DNA of 64,000 nt from Symbiodinium natans (GCA_905221605.1 CAJNDS010002452.1:62001-126000); one strand, 5' to 3'; shown: positions 33,182 through 55,038, counted from the first letter of the stretch. The notes: generated by a model from the sequence alone, not told the origin. Program-made: numbers and translations.

Positions 33182-33262
33182 GTTGAAGGTGTGGAGCTCA
33201 GTCGGCGTTGAGGGCGCACGAACTTCCCCAAGGTTTCCGAAGCCAACTTGCCAACCAGGCCG
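33182..33262 (-). CDS. Exon candidate, unknown product
   Basis: The minus frame reads GLVGKLASETLGKFVRPQRR then LSSTPSTCL between two CCCTAAA-type stretches. Boundaries are not resolved. Confidence 0.32.
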
Positions 33263-33313
33263 CAGCCCGAAACCCTAAACCCTAAACCCTACACCCTAAA
33301 CCCTAAACCCTAC

Positions 33314-33403
33314 ACCCTTCAGGGTGGAGGAGTTGTGCTGGAAATGAAAGTGAACGGATTTCGGCGGCTGCGAATCCCTGAAACATCCTCCACCCTGAAG
33401 GGT
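33314..33403. mobile_element. 90-base fold-back element with exact 18-base TIRs
   Basis: ACCCTTCAGGGTGGAGGA at the left is an exact inverse complement of the last 18 bases. The 54-base centre is unique. It lies between a CCCTAAA stretch and a TTTAGGG stretch. Confidence 0.75.
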
Positions 33404-33906
33404 TTGGGGTTTGGGGTTTAGGGTTTAGGGTTCAGGGCTTGTCGGGTTTAGGGTTGAGGGTGTATAGGGCTTAGGGTTGAGGGTTTATGGGTGGAGGTCC
33501 CTTCGCATGGCTCCTTAAGTCGTTGTAGAAAGGGTTCTGAACCATGGGCCCCTTGGGTTTTGTAGGGTACTGAAGGTGTTTAGGGTTTAGGGTTTAGGGT
33601 TTAGGGTTTAGGGTTTAGGGTTTAGGGTTTAGGGTTTAGGATAAGGATTCCCCAAGTCAGGACACAGATGAAGGGGCCATGTAGCTCCCATGCGAAGCAA
33701 CTCTTCAAGCCCTAAGCCCCAAAATCCCCAAAGCCGTCAACCCCTGTACCCCGGAACAAAATCTCAGCCCTACAGTCCCGAAGCCCTTGAACCCTAAACC
33801 CTACACGCCCTGAACCCGTAAACCCACAGAAGCCCGAAAGCCCTATAGCTCCGAGCCCCAAACTCTAAACCCTGAACCCTGAACCCTAAACCCTGAAGCA
33901 CAGCGC

Positions 33907-33983
33907 CTCTGGCAGAGGGATGCGCTCCTCCGTTGACTTCAGCGGGGCGCTCCTGGAACCTTCAGCCGCCGCAAAGAAAGGAT
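33907..33983 (-). CDS. Exon candidate, unknown product
   Basis: Starts with two bases after CCCAG, then 25 codons: PFFAAAEGSRSAPLKSTEER then IPLPE, ending at CCAGAG|GCGCTG (GC donor, phase 0). The acceptor is AG|A instead of AG|G. Confidence 0.4.
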
Positions 33984-34102
33984 CTGGGTTCAGGGTTTTG
34001 AGGGTGTTTAGGGTTTATAGGGTTTGTAGGGTTTATCGGGTTTAGGGTATTTCGATGGGATTTAGGGTGAAGGGTTTGGAGGGAGTCCAGGGGGGGATAC
34101 TT

Positions 34103-34213
34103 GGCAGCCCAGTTACCATAAGTAATCATATTGGCACCCTTTTTGGGGTTGGTTGTAAAGACCTTGAAGCCCCCCCAAAGAAGGGAAAAAAGGGCACCAC
34201 TGGTGGGCCAGCA
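34103..34213. mobile_element. Fold-back element, GCCCAGTTACC variant of the TAGCCCAGT family
   Basis: Left GCAGCCCAGTTACCATA, inner GGCACCCTTTTTGGGGTTGG, right AAAAAAGGGCACCACTGG with GGGCCAGC. Same organisation as 28640-28759. Confidence 0.6.
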
Positions 34214-34447
34214 GTGCTAGAGGGCTTACACTAAGGGTCCATATACCGATAATTCGGAAGACTTAGAGGCCTTAAAGAACGTGCCATACAAGGACTTTTG
34301 GGGCCCAAGTATATGGGGGTTTACGAAACATCAGGGACCTCAAACATAAAAACCCCCAAATAGTAGGATCCCGCTCACAACATGGACCCTACGAAGGTTA
34401 CCCTGATAGCGTCAACCTGCCAGATAATTATGAGGCACGTGGACCTT

Positions 34448-34570
34448 GACTTGGAGGCTCATGGTATAGGGCTTAGGGTTTAGGGTTTAGGGTTTAGGGT
34501 ATAGGACTACTGATAACTGTGCTGATATCAAGTATACAAGGTCCCCTAAGTAGTATGAACCTCCCAGTAC
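34448..34570. mobile_element. Fold-back element with internal TTTAGGG repeats
   Basis: ACTTGGAGGCTCATGGTAT at the left pairs with AGTATGAACCTCCCAGTAC at the right. Three to four TTTAGGG units lie inside. It abuts the next fold-back element. Confidence 0.6.
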
Positions 34571-34703
34571 TCGGAGGGTCGGAGGACTTAGAAAGTAGTT
34601 ATCCAATAGAGTTCTAAGTAGGATAACTCCTATTAGGGTCCCTTTTAGGGTACTTATAAGTCTACTTACCATGTAGTTACTAAGTCTCCCGACCCTCCAA
34701 GTA
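34571..34703. mobile_element. Fold-back element, TIR GGAGGGTCGG(A/G)...CTTAG
   Basis: GGAGGGTCGGAGGACTTAG (from 34573) pairs with CTAAGTCTCCCGACCCTCC (to 34698) with two mismatches; flanking TACT/AGTA extend the symmetry. No coding capacity. Confidence 0.65.
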
Positions 34704-34842
34704 GGGTTTGGGGGCTTAAGGCAATTCTGGGGTGTGGAGGTTCAGGGTTCAGCGGGTGAAACCCTAAACCCTAAACCCTAAACCCTAAACCCTAAACCCT
34801 AAACCCTAAACCCTAAACCCTAAACCCTAAATTCTGAACAAA

Positions 34843-34883
34843 GGCTTGGCCCGGCGCCCTCCGTCCGGATGTTCCCACGCCTC
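34843..34883 (-). CDS. Short exon candidate, unknown product
   Basis: TTTGCAG|GAG starts EAWEHPDGGRRAKPL in phase 0, immediately beside CCCTAAA/TTTAGGG arrays on both sides. The 3' end is unclear. Confidence 0.3.
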
Positions 34884-35164
34884 CTGCAAAGGGTTTAGGG
34901 GTTACGGTTTTGGGGTTTAGGGTTTAGGGTTTAGGGTTTCGGGTTTAGGGTTTAGGGGGTTCAGGGTTCTTGGGCTTAGGATTTTTGGATCCGCAGCCCT
35001 ATAGACCCTAGATCCTAAAGTGTAGGATTTTGGGGTGTGAAGAGTGGATCTTGTGGAGAGCTTTGGCGCTTGCTCAGGGTTTTTTGGGTCCTCCCGTTGG
35101 GTGCTCTAGGAGACTGATGGGGACATCCTTTTTGAAGGTTGCTCAGAGTATTTGCCCAGCCCAG

Positions 35165-35315
35165 CCCCAGCCCCAAACCCCCACTGCCCCCACCCTCCCC
35201 CCCCTCTCCCCCCCCTCCCTCCCCCGCCCCTCCCCCGCCCCTCCCCCGCCCCTCCCCCGCCCCTCCCCCGCCCCTCCCCCGCCCCTCCCCCGCCCCTCCC
35301 CGCTCCCCCCCCCAC
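35165..35315 (+). repeat. C-rich 11-base tandem repeat (CCCCGCCCCTC)n
   Basis: About eight perfect units near 35222-35300 within a polypyrimidine stretch. Pro-rich and Gly-rich reading frames here are repeat artefacts. Confidence 0.85.
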
Positions 35316-35636
35316 CCTCGCCCTGCTGCCCTCATGAGGATAGGAACCTGATATAGAATCGTCCTACAGCATCAATTCTGTCATCGACACATGTAATAGA
35401 AGTGTTGCTGCCGTTGTCTTCCAACTCATACGGTCACTTCTCTAAAATATGGTGCCTTTTGGGTTACCATTATCAGGCGATAACTCACCCTATGAGAATT
35501 ATAGCTGTGTTTATGCTTATACGTATACCAGGGAGTCAACTCGGTCCGTCAGCAGGCCATCTTCTGCATCGTCCGGGGCATCTGTCTCCTTGACGTGGCT
35601 GTGGGCTTTAAGGGTCTGGGGTTTTAGGATTGAAGG

Positions 35637-35712
35637 GTACTTGGAGGTTCATAACTGTACTTATGAGAAGTACAGTATACGTTGTTGATAAGTACCATGA
35701 ACCTCCAGGTAC
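35637..35712. mobile_element. Fold-back element, TIR GTAC(T/C)TGGAGGTTCAT
   Basis: A 76-base unit with 16-base terminal inverted repeats (one mismatch) and a second inner palindrome, GTACTTATGAGAAGTAC. Same family as 34448 and 47630. Confidence 0.65.
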
Positions 35713-36559
35713 ACGACGCCAGGCGTTCAGGATGTTTGGGTTCCAGGACCCTAGCATTTGCGACTCGATCGTTCTAGCGTTTTAGGATTCTAGGGGGTCC
35801 GGGGTTTCAGGGCTTTGAATTACTTATACCTTAGACGAAAACAACACACGTTCCCTGCACGGAAACCCTCAACCCGAAACACAGAATCTTACCTGTGACT
35901 CTTTACCTACAGTTTTATGAGTTCTAGTAGTATACAAATAAAGTCCCAGGTGAGGCCTAAGCCCCAGCTCATCGACTAGACCCGAAGCCCTAACGCATTG
36001 TGAGGGCGGACGTAATCTGCCCTTCGACCGGACACCAGGCTTGAGGACGTGAAAGTCACAACCTCTACCCACACCCCCCTCCCCCCCCCCAACTGGAATG
36101 TTCCTGCCCAAGCCCTAAACCCTAAATGCTAAACGTACCCGCTCAACCTATAAACCCTTCACTGACAGCCCGCAACCGCAGGCCCCCCACCCCCTCATCC
36201 CCAACGCTGTAAGGACCCGTATTCTGAGGGATTTGTACTCAAAGACAACCGTTGAACCCAAGTCAGTCGCCATCAACCCTCACCGCCCGTCACCCCAACA
36301 CCATACTCTACAATATGAGCTTTAGTGCATGTTAGAGCGTACTTGTGGGGTGTCTAGGGTATGTGGTTTGTGTATTTAGGGTGTTCGGGGTTACGGCCTC
36401 CTCCAGGGTGTTAGGGTATGACAGGGTGTTAGGGGTATAGGATAGCGTATTAGGGTACTTGGGTTTTAGGTCAAAAAGATAGGGCTCGGGCTTCCGGGCT
36501 TACTTGCAAGCTCTTTTGATTTCGTAAGGCTATACTTAGTATTTATCCACGAGAAACCC

Positions 36560-36990
36560 GATTGTAACCCTAACCCTATTCCTACGTAACCCTATGTAAC
36601 CCTATGTAACCCTATGTAACCCTATGTAACCCTACTTGGTAAGTCAAACGGGCTTCCACGTTCAGGGCTTCGGGTCCACCCCAGAAGCCCCCGAGGCTTC
36701 TCCCGACTTACGGTGGGTTCGTAGGGAATCAGGGAATGAGGTACCCCATATCTCCCTACTATACCCTTTAAGGGACTATATAGGGCCCTATGTATACTTT
36801 AAGTTAAGGGACTATATAGGACCCTACATATATATATATATATATATATATATACGTGTGTATGTATGTATATATATATATATATATATAAGTATATATA
36901 TATATATATACATACCCTTTACGGGATTATATAGGGCCCTATGTATGTACTCTTTAAGGGCTTGTATAGGGTCCTATATATACCTATATA
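36560..36990 (+). repeat. Tandem GTAACCCTAT repeats and AT microsatellite
   Basis: GTAACCCTAT units at about 36585-36635 are followed by a unique stretch and a TA-rich microsatellite (36820-36910). Around it are copies of CCTTTAAGGGACTATATAGG-like sequence. No gene seen. Confidence 0.8.
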
Positions 36991-37042
36991 GGGGTACCAC
37001 ATTCACATTCCCTAGTAACCAACAGTAAGCCGATAGCTGACC

Positions 37043-37081
37043 TCGAAGGCTGCCTCTTCAGCGGGCTTCTCGCTGCCATCC
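37043..37081 (-). CDS. Short exon candidate, phase 0/0
   Basis: CTCCAG|GAT to TTCGAG|GTCAGC encloses DGSEKPAEEAAFE, 13 codons. Both ends fit AG|G. The product is not recognised. Confidence 0.4.
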
Positions 37082-37199
37082 TGGAGGGGGGGGGGGAGTC
37101 TGTTGGGTTTAGGGTCTAGGGTCTAGGGTCTAGGGTTTAGGGTTTAGGGTTTAGGGTTTGGGGTTTAGGGTTTAGGGTTTGGGGTTTAGGGTTTAGGGT

Positions 37200-37988
37200 T
37201 TAGGGTTGCACGACGCTGAAGCGAAAAAACCGCGAGCTCTTGAAGCACTGGGCAGGATCGCCGTCCTCGGCGGCCTTCGCAGGCCTGGACGGCGTCGCCT
37301 GACAACAGTCCATGTCACCCAGTCAACAGCGACCCATGGCACAAGGCCTACAACCATTTAGGGTTTAGGGTTTCAGACCCCTACAACCTCACCCTACGCC
37401 TCTCAGCCTACACTGCTGAACCCTGACGCTCAACTCCAACCCCTTGCCCGGAGGTAAGCCCTAAACCTGAATTCCAAGCCCTAGCCCCCAAACCCTGAAT
37501 CACCCTAAACCCTAAACCCTAAACCCTAAACCCTAAACCCACCCTGAACCCTGAACCCTAAACCCTTCAACTTGAAGCCCTATCTCCCGCGTCCAGCGCG
37601 CCTTCGCCGAGCCTGCTCCCTTGACTTCCTCCGCAGACATTCTCCAAAGGCTTCTGGCTTGGGGGAACCTAAACCCTAAACCCTAAACCCTAAACGGCCC
37701 TAAACCCTAAACCCTAAACCCTGAACCCTAAACCCCAAACCCCAAACCCTAAACCCTGAACCCTAAACCCCGAACCCTGAATCCCAAACCCTGAACCCAG
37801 ACCTAACACTCAGCCCCGTCAAGTAGTCCTAGATTCATAGGCTTTCGTCTTCTTACTCTTACTGCTTATACATGATCAATGTGGCCTAACGTAAACCCTA
37901 ACCCTAGACCCTAGACCCAAGGCATATGCCCTGCCCGCCCGGAATCCTTCCCCCACTCCTCGAAGCACGTGTCGATGTCGGCGATAGC
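37200..37988 (-). CDS. Three exon candidates, possibly the C-terminal tail of the kinase gene
   Basis: Exon 37988-37947 (AIADIDTCFEEWGK, 14 codons), exon 37628-37602 (EVKGAGSAK, 9 codons) and terminal exon 37298-37200 (ATPSRPAKAAEDGDPAQCFK, then SSRFFRFSVVQP and TAA) are all phase 0 with AG|G ends. The stop comes from the TTTAGGG array read on the minus strand. They lie downstream of the kinase exons on the same strand, so they may complete that protein. That link is inference; an independent gene is possible. Another candidate exon at about 38937-38868 (DWGNIRVDWVDPRASAADPR) could bridge them. Confidence 0.4.
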
Positions 37989-38554
37989 CTGCCTGGCTGT
38001 CGCGGCGGGGCCTGGCGATTCAAGGTGTAGAGGTTTTAAGATTTCGGGGTTTAGGGTCTAGGGTTTAAAGGTTGAAGGTCTAGGGTTTGGGAATCAGGGT
38101 TTCAGGTGTAGGGTGTTAAGTTTAGACATGCATTGCAGTCCAACTCGGCCAGGAGAGTATTTTAAGAGACATGCCGAGGCTACTTTGTTTGGCAGTTGAT
38201 TCACGGCCACATGCGTACCTAGGCCTAGCTACTATTTCCTTAAGAATCCCCAATAACATCAAAAGTCATAATCCCTAGATTACCCTTATAAGGAAGAATA
38301 GTTTCATTTTTGTTTTGTTTTTTTGTTCTTTTTTTTTTGGGGGGGGGGGGTGGGGGGGGGTTCTTCATCTGTTCGTATCTAGGAGACTAGGAGGGAGCAA
38401 AGGTGATGCTACACGATCGGCTGGGGGAACTCGCTGGGGGCGAGGAACTGCTGAACTGCAGCATCGTCCGAGGCAAATAAGCCACAGATGATTTGAGTAT
38501 GGTGATGCGAGTGATGATGGTGGATGACGGAGTTCGGGACCCTTGAAGAGAGCG

Positions 38555-38558
38555 AGAC

Positions 38559-38592
<34 letters not shown>

Positions 38593-38690
38593 TGAGAGAG
38601 AAGAGGAGGAAAAGAAAGAGAGAGAAAGAGAAAGAGAGAGAGAGAGAGAGAAAAAAAGAGAGAGAGCGAGAGAGAGAGAGAGGCCGAGCA
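38555..38690 (+). repeat. GA microsatellite
   Basis: Long GAGAGA tract with AAAGAG interruptions. All open frames across it are repeat artefacts. It lies downstream of the last kinase exon. Confidence 0.95.
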
Positions 38691-39039
38691 TGTCTGTTGG
38701 CATGCCGATCGCCCATAGGAACACAGTGGTTTGTCGAAAAGGGCCTTTTCTATCAGGGTGCAGGGATGTTTGAAATGTTGAGGTCTCCGTTTTTGATTGT
38801 TTGTCTTGGCCTTGAAGGAATCGAGGCCGAAGACCGCAAACGAAAACTCTCTAAACCCCAACTCTGAGCGGGTTTGGAGCGGGGGTCCGCTGCGCTGGCA
38901 CGAGGGTCAACCCAGTCCACCCGGATGTTGCCCCAATCTCTGGTTTAGGATTTAGGGTTTAGGGTAGGACGCCTAAACCCTAAACCCTAAACCCTAAGCC
39001 GTAAACCCTAAACCCTAAACCCTAAACCGGGAGGCTCGC

Positions 39040-49187
<10,148 letters not shown>

Positions 49188-49413
49188 TTAGGGTTTAGGG
49201 TTTAGGGTTTAGGGTTTAGGGTTTAGGGTTTAGGGTTTGGGGTTTGGGGTTTGGGGTTTAGGGTTTAGGGTTTAGGGTTTGGGGTTTAGGGTTTACGGTT
49301 TAGGGTTTAGGATTCAGGGTTTAGGGTTCAGGGTTCAGGGGTACCTCAATGTACACACGGGCTTTGGGGTGCAGGGCTGGAGGTGAGATTTCGAAGAGTC
49401 TTCGGCTTCTTGG

Positions 49414-49621
49414 TAGCCCAGCAACCATATTCTAATGGTACCCCTTTTTGGGGTTGGCTACCTTGTAAAGGGAACCTTGAAACCAAGAAAAGGGAAGAGG
49501 GCACCACTGGGCTACTTCGTAGCCCAGTAACCATATTCTAATAAGGGCACCTTTTTTTGGGCTAGCTACTTGATAAGGGAACCTTGAACCAACAAAAAAG
49601 GGAAAGGGTACCAGTGGGCTA
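49414..49621. mobile_element. Two tandem fold-back elements, TAGCCCAG family
   Basis: Copies at 49414-49514 and 49520-49621 each start TAGCCCAG(C/T)AACCATATT and end with (AC)(T/C)..GGGCTA. Each has an inner inverted pair built on GGCACC(C/T)TTTTT and AAAAAGGGAA. Only TTCG separates them, which suggests one inserted beside the other or a duplication. Confidence 0.75.
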
Positions 49622-50860
49622 CGAAGGCTTTAGGATTCAAGTAAGGTTCAGCGTTCCAGGGTTTTGGGGATAATTCGCCAAATTAAGTACTCTTTAGCCC
49701 TAAACCCCAAACCCCAAACCCCAAACCCCAAACGCCAAACCCAAACCTAAAGGGGTCCACTACCCTAAGGGCTAAGCTAAGTACTTTTTAAGGTTTATAG
49801 GGGTTTCGGACCCTAAGCTAAGCACATTTTAAGGTTTATATACGTATCCACGCGTAGCGTTCAGCTGCTAGGTCAGTGGGCCGTAGCCCGCGCTGTGCGC
49901 GTATCACGGCTTCTGGCTGTTGGCTGAGGGGTTTTGTTCGTTAGGCTTGACTCGTCTGACCTTTCCCTCCGCAGGACGTGCGTGTGCATACATACATATA
50001 TATATATGTCTACATATATGTATATATGTATATATATATATATATAAATAAAGTGGATATGTGGTTCTGCTATCATACGTGGCAACAAGTGCCGGGAAAC
50101 ATGCGCTGACGTGCGCGTCTTGCTCACAGCACGGTGTAAGCTCTGCTTTCAACAATCTGCGAGTGATGGCAACTTCTGGTTCAAGGTTTAGGGTTTAGGA
50201 TCTGGGGTGTAGGGTTTAGGGTGCGAGAGCGCGTCAAGGCCAGTCACCCTGAGGATCCCCGACCCCTGCACAGCACGTGCCGCCATGTGCTGTGCACGTG
50301 GCGGGCCCCCCGCATGCCCCAGTAACAGGCCACGACCCCTGGCCTTGGAAGGACCACGTGCCGAGGGGCCGGACCAGGGGCCATGGGGGGGGGGGGGTAG
50401 GGCCATGGAGGGGTGGTGGGTTCAAAGCTCAGGTGCATGCATGATGTGTTTAAAACTTTCCGAAGCTTAAAGCATATAATGTCATTCATATATAGTGCAT
50501 GCATGCTGTATTGTTGCATCCCATCTGTGTGCATGCATGAAAGCTATATGTGCAACTTTTGAAGCTTAAAGGCATGCGTGGCTCAAGTGTCCGATGCGCA
50601 GGTGAAAGAATGTCAGCATGCATGCGTGAGTTTTGCAATGAGAGGGGGAGGGGGGGGGGGGGGGCAGGGCAGCCACTAAATGTAGGTTTGCTGCATGCAT
50701 GCATTCATGAATACCGGGCCTTTCTGGCATGCCTCGTGGTCGAGTTTCCAGAGGTTCGCCCCCCCCATGCATGCAGCTGTGATGGCTGTGCATGCATGCT
50801 TTGAGCTTAAATTCTGTCTGAGTGTATGCATGATGCAGCGTATGTGACAGGGCATTTTGC
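49622..50860. other. Transition zone without a supported gene
   Basis: Holds CCCCAAA/CCCTAAA remnants to about 49750, TA microsatellite (49995-50045), a last degenerate TTTAGGG patch (50187-50222), short C/G homopolymers, and the first TGCATGCA-rich sequence from about 50430. Several short frames rich in MHACMH are by-products of TGCATGCA. Confidence 0.6.
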
Positions 50861-51009
50861 TCAGGGCAGCTTGTGTTTGAAGTGCAGAGTGGAAAGAAGC
50901 GCCATGGCTTCGTCCCTTGAAGGGAAAGAAGAAGTTGTGGCTGGCATCTTGGGGGCATTCATTTCCATGCACGCATGTAGATGTTTAATGCGTATAATAA
51001 TTGTACTAT

Positions 51010-51042
<33 letters not shown>

Positions 51043-51534
51043 GTATAATATGCATGCATGCATGCAAGACGAAAAACTGTGCTCAGGTCTCCTGAAGTTG
51101 CACTTGCCAACAGAAACTTTGTTGCGATGCAGTAGCAGGAAGCCTCCAGGAAACACTCTTTTCCCATGCATTTCGACCCTCAGCGAGAGTTCAACATTTT
51201 CTTTTTGCATGCAGGCATGCATGAAACCTTTTAGCGCATGCATGTTTTTTGAAAAACTTGATGCTAAAGGACACCGTCCAAAGTCACCTATGTTAACATG
51301 ACCAGCCACATGGATCTGATTGTCAGCATCTTTGAGCTTGCGCCTGAGGGACCCTTGGATGAATGATTTTTGCAATATTATAGTTAAACTGCATGCACAT
51401 GCGTTTGCAGAGAGCGCTCCATGCATGGCCCGTAGCCATGTTTCAGCGCATGCATGCATCGATCTGCAGGAGACATCAGTGTATTGTGTTTGCAACTTGT
51501 CTTCGCAAAGATCGATGAAGAGGCTCGAGGCCAT
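50861..51534 (-). CDS. Possible minus-strand gene, several exons, unknown product
   Basis: Minus-strand pieces look coding: MASSLFIDLCEDKLQTQYTD (start 51534, with an in-frame stop just upstream), RRKLKDADNQIHVAGHVNIG (about 51350), GGFLLLHRNKVSVGKCNF (about 51130), and a last piece with DEAMALLSTLHFKHKLP then TGA at 50863-50861. TGCATGCA-rich introns would separate them. Splice sites were not resolved and no domain is recognised. Confidence 0.3.
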
Positions 51535-52192
51535 TTCTCACACGGGAAAACCATTCGTGAAAAGAAGAAATGGTGCTCGGATGATGCTTGCTTGCAGTTT
51601 GACTATATATATATATAGTGCTTGCATGCACACGTGTGTCTGCATGAGACATGCAGGATCTGCAATGCATGCGTGTTGAATTGCGATAAGGAAGCATACA
51701 CACTCTATGGTCTTTTGTCGTACGCTCGTGAGTACTGGCGCCGTGCTCTCAAACGCCAAACAAAGGGGGAGGCCTGGCCGTCACGTTTTCTCGTTTGGTT
51801 TATTGTTGACGGCACGCATGCATTAAGACTATAGTTTTTGTGTTCGCGTGTATACACAGCCAACTTTAGGCTGCCGACGCTTTGAGAGCTGTAATGCTTC
51901 CGAATCCACGGAAGACTCGAGCTCATCTTCGAAAGGGTGCTGCAGATGCAACTGCAGAAGCAGACGATGTAGAAATAGTGTGGTGGAGTAAGGGATCCGC
52001 AGGCAATTTGGTTGCATTGCAGTATATATATATATATATATACATATTATATATATATATATATTTTTTTTTTTGCCTGCATGCATGCATATATATATAT
52101 ATACATGTTATATATATATATATATATATATTAAGCATGCATGTGTGTGTGTGTGTGTCTGTGTGCATGTCTTGCGTTGCGCTGCAGGCAGC

Positions 52193-55038
52193 ATGCCTGA
52201 GCTGGCAACGTGCCCCGTTTCGCGCCCGGGCCTTGAGGACTGGCAAAGGTTGCATGCATGCATGTATACGTCTTGCGCCGGCTGGTGCCGAGATGCATGC
52301 GTTTACAAGCCTATGGTGCATGCATGCATGGCAGGAGGTGCCGGATCGGTCCCAGCAGCTGCAGGACATGATCGATGAGATCGGCGACGTGGACATGGAG
52401 CCGAAGGTTTCTCGCCCGGCCCGGGCCCTGCCTACACCAGCTCGCGCGGTTGCTGATCCTGCTCTTGCCGACACGCTGATCATGGTGGAATCAGATGATG
52501 AGGGCGAGCCTTGGGATTGGAACCCGTCTGGGTGGCCAAGTGCAGAAGAGGAGTCGGATGAGGGCCTGTCGCAAGAGACCTTGATCCTGCCAGGTAAGTG
52601 TGTGGTTCCGACCACCGAGGGCCCGGTGGAGATGGAGGATCCTGCCGTGGAACCGCTGGAGCCATGGGCCTTGTTTGCTGTTGATATGCGTGGAGTTTGC
52701 CACCATGTGTATGCTTTGCCAGCCAAGCCTCTTGAGGAAGAGGACCCATGCATGCATGTGTTGCATGCATGCTTGCATTAATTAATTCTATCTTGCATGC
52801 ACGCATGGATGCATGCACGCAGGACGCATCCCCCGACTGCAGTTTGCATGCATGCAGGACAGGAATAGAGGACATGCAGCTCCATCCGCGTATACGCTTA
52901 TTGCAAAATCTTGTGCGCATGCATGGCACGTGCGTGATTCTGCTGCCGCGCAGGACCTTGTGCTGCAGGCTGGACCGAAGGGTTTCAGCGCGTGCCCGCC
53001 CGCCACCTCCGAGGAATTCCGTCATGCATGTGCAAGCATATATATATTATATATATATATATATATCTCTTGCGATTATGAGCATTAGTACGCGTGCACA
53101 TGGCATGCAGGAGATGTCGCCCCAGTCTGCCCTGGTGGAGGTGCATGCAAGCATGGAGGCTGCAGGATGCTCTGCGGCAGAGGACAGCCGGCGTGCGGCC
53201 TTCAGCTGCTTGCCGACAAAGCGGAACATGCTGTATATATATATATATATTATATGCATCAATCTATAATCTATATTATATATAACATATAAATATAAAT
53301 ATTACAATATAAATTTTAGTTATATATATATATAGTTATCTAGTATATCAAATTAATATATATATATAATATACATATTATATATATATATATATTCGAA
53401 TTCATATATATATATTTATATATTTATATGTATTCAACATAGTACTTACATACATTTCTAAGTAGTATAATGTATATATACATATATGAGCACATATATA
53501 TATATGTATATATATTATATATATGTATTATATATATATATATATATAATATGTGGCGGCACGCATGCATGCAGGAGACGCCCTCCGACGCTTCTGCTAA
53601 GACGGCAGAGCCCGCAGAAACAAAGGACAGGGAGGCATCCATGCGTTCATGCATATATATATATATATATATTACATTATATATTATATGAATTATGAAA
53701 ACATATATATATATATATATTATCGTATATGTCATTCTTGTGTATGTTATATATTGTGTGTACTTTTATAAATATATATATATATACATAAATAAATATA
53801 AATATAAATATAAATATAAATATATACATATATATATATATCCATATGCATGCATGTGTGCCATAGCAGTTTGTTTTTGCATGCATGCACAATGCATGTG
53901 CACGCATGCAGGCGATTTCTGTGGATGTCCCCGTTCTATCCCCACAGGAAAGGGGCCATGACATGTGTTTTTTGTGTGCGCATGCATGCGTTTTGTACGA
54001 TTTGCGAATTGCAGGAGACACAACGCGATCCGATGCCGGGAGATGCTGTGGATGCCATGGTGATGGTCGAGAATTCCCAAGCCGCAGCGACGCAGGAGAG
54101 AACGCAATGACGCATGTTATGCCTGCATGGGTGCATGCACGCATGTCAACTTGCATGTCGCATTGGTGCACGCATGGCTCTGTCTGTTGGATTCGTGGGG
54201 TGCATTAATTTTCCATGCATGCATGCATGCATGAACATGCATTTTGCAGGAGGGCTGTGTGGACCTTGCAGGCCTTGGCATGCTGCCGGAGTTCATGGAA
54301 AGCAGCCTCAAGCAGCAGCTTGAGCCGGCAACCTACGTCGACCAGCTCAAGCCGCGGAAGAGGAAGCAGGCTGCGGAAGACCCCTCGGCGAAGGAAGGCC
54401 TGGATGACGAGCCCGAGGAGGCTGAGCTTCCAAAAGCCGCGGTGCCCAAGAAGCAAGCCAAGAAAGCAGCCAGGAAGCCGACCAAGAAGCGAAAGACGGA
54501 GGAGCTCGAGGAGGGGGAGCCTGCAGCCGTGGAGTTGCCGGCCCCCAAGGAGACCAGGGTCAACCCCGCTCGCGGGACCCCATGTCTGGTCACAAGCGAA
54601 ACCCCGCGAGCCACGGCAGAGGATCCTGAGGACCCCATGTGTGATCCTGGCGACGATGCTGTGCGGGAGCTTGTTTCCATGGAGGCTGCGAGGATCAAGA
54701 TCGTGTACAGCACCAGCACCACGCCGGACTGGGTGACGTCCAACAATGTCTACAGCAGCGCCTACCGCAAAGCCGTGCAGAAGGCCAAGCTCACCAAGCC
54801 GCAAGCGCAGTTGAGGGGCCGGGTGGCGTCAGGTGTTTGGCGTGTAGAAGGCTTGATCGTGGACAAGTTGTGTTTGCCCTTCCACAAGCCTCGTCCTCGT
54901 AAGGCGCGAAAAGGAGACGACAAAGGCAAGACGACTGAGGCCCCTGATGCCGACGAGGCTGCTCAGGCCCGCGATGCCGACAAGATCCTCGACGAGGCGG
55001 CCGAGGTTGCTCCGTCCGCTCCGTTGGCGGACGCATGA
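52193..55038 (+). CDS. Multi-exon gene: Lys/Glu-rich protein with NLS-like region
   Basis: Exons that fit AG|G in phase 0: 52193-52237 (MPELATCPVSRPGLE), 52335-52736, an unresolved piece near 52858-52920, 52954-53013, 53111-53140, 53575-53634, 53912-53947, 54015-54095 and the terminal exon 54250-55038. Eight of these contain whole numbers of codons. The terminal exon has a basic cluster (KKQAKKAARKPTKKRKTEEL) typical of a nuclear signal, then a conserved-looking segment (RIKIVYSTSTTPDWVTSNNV). Introns carry TGCATGCA near both ends and (TA)n inside. Donors are GT, GC and GA. The start ATG is the first in its exon; more 5' exons are possible. Function unknown. An internal GTAAGT at 52593 could mark another splice site. 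Confidence 0.6.
53233..53570. repeat. AT-rich microsatellite inside an intron
   Basis: Nearly pure A/T sequence with (TA)n. Similar tracts lie at 52020-52070, 53640-53850, 55580-55980, 56650-56760 and 60540-60870, all between coding segments. Confidence 0.9.

Noticed and set aside
35015-35356. Pro-rich and Gly-rich ORFs
   Set aside because: Produced by the CCCCGCCCCTC tandem repeat.
38365-38867. Ser/Leu-rich and Arg/Glu-rich ORFs
   Set aside because: Most of each frame is GA microsatellite. A short flanking piece (ASDDAAVQQFLAPSEF) looks coding but has no usable splice sites.
49870-52100. N-terminal exons (subdomains I-VIII) of the kinase upstream of 49161
   Set aside because: I looked for HRDLKPEN-, DFG- and APE-like segments on the minus strand up to about 52 kb and found none. 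HRNK at about 51130 lacks the surrounding pattern.
52335-52753. Long minus-strand ORF antisense to the Lys/Glu-rich gene
   Set aside because: The plus strand has acidic, phase-consistent exons with AG|G borders; the minus frame runs through TGCATGCA and TA repeats.
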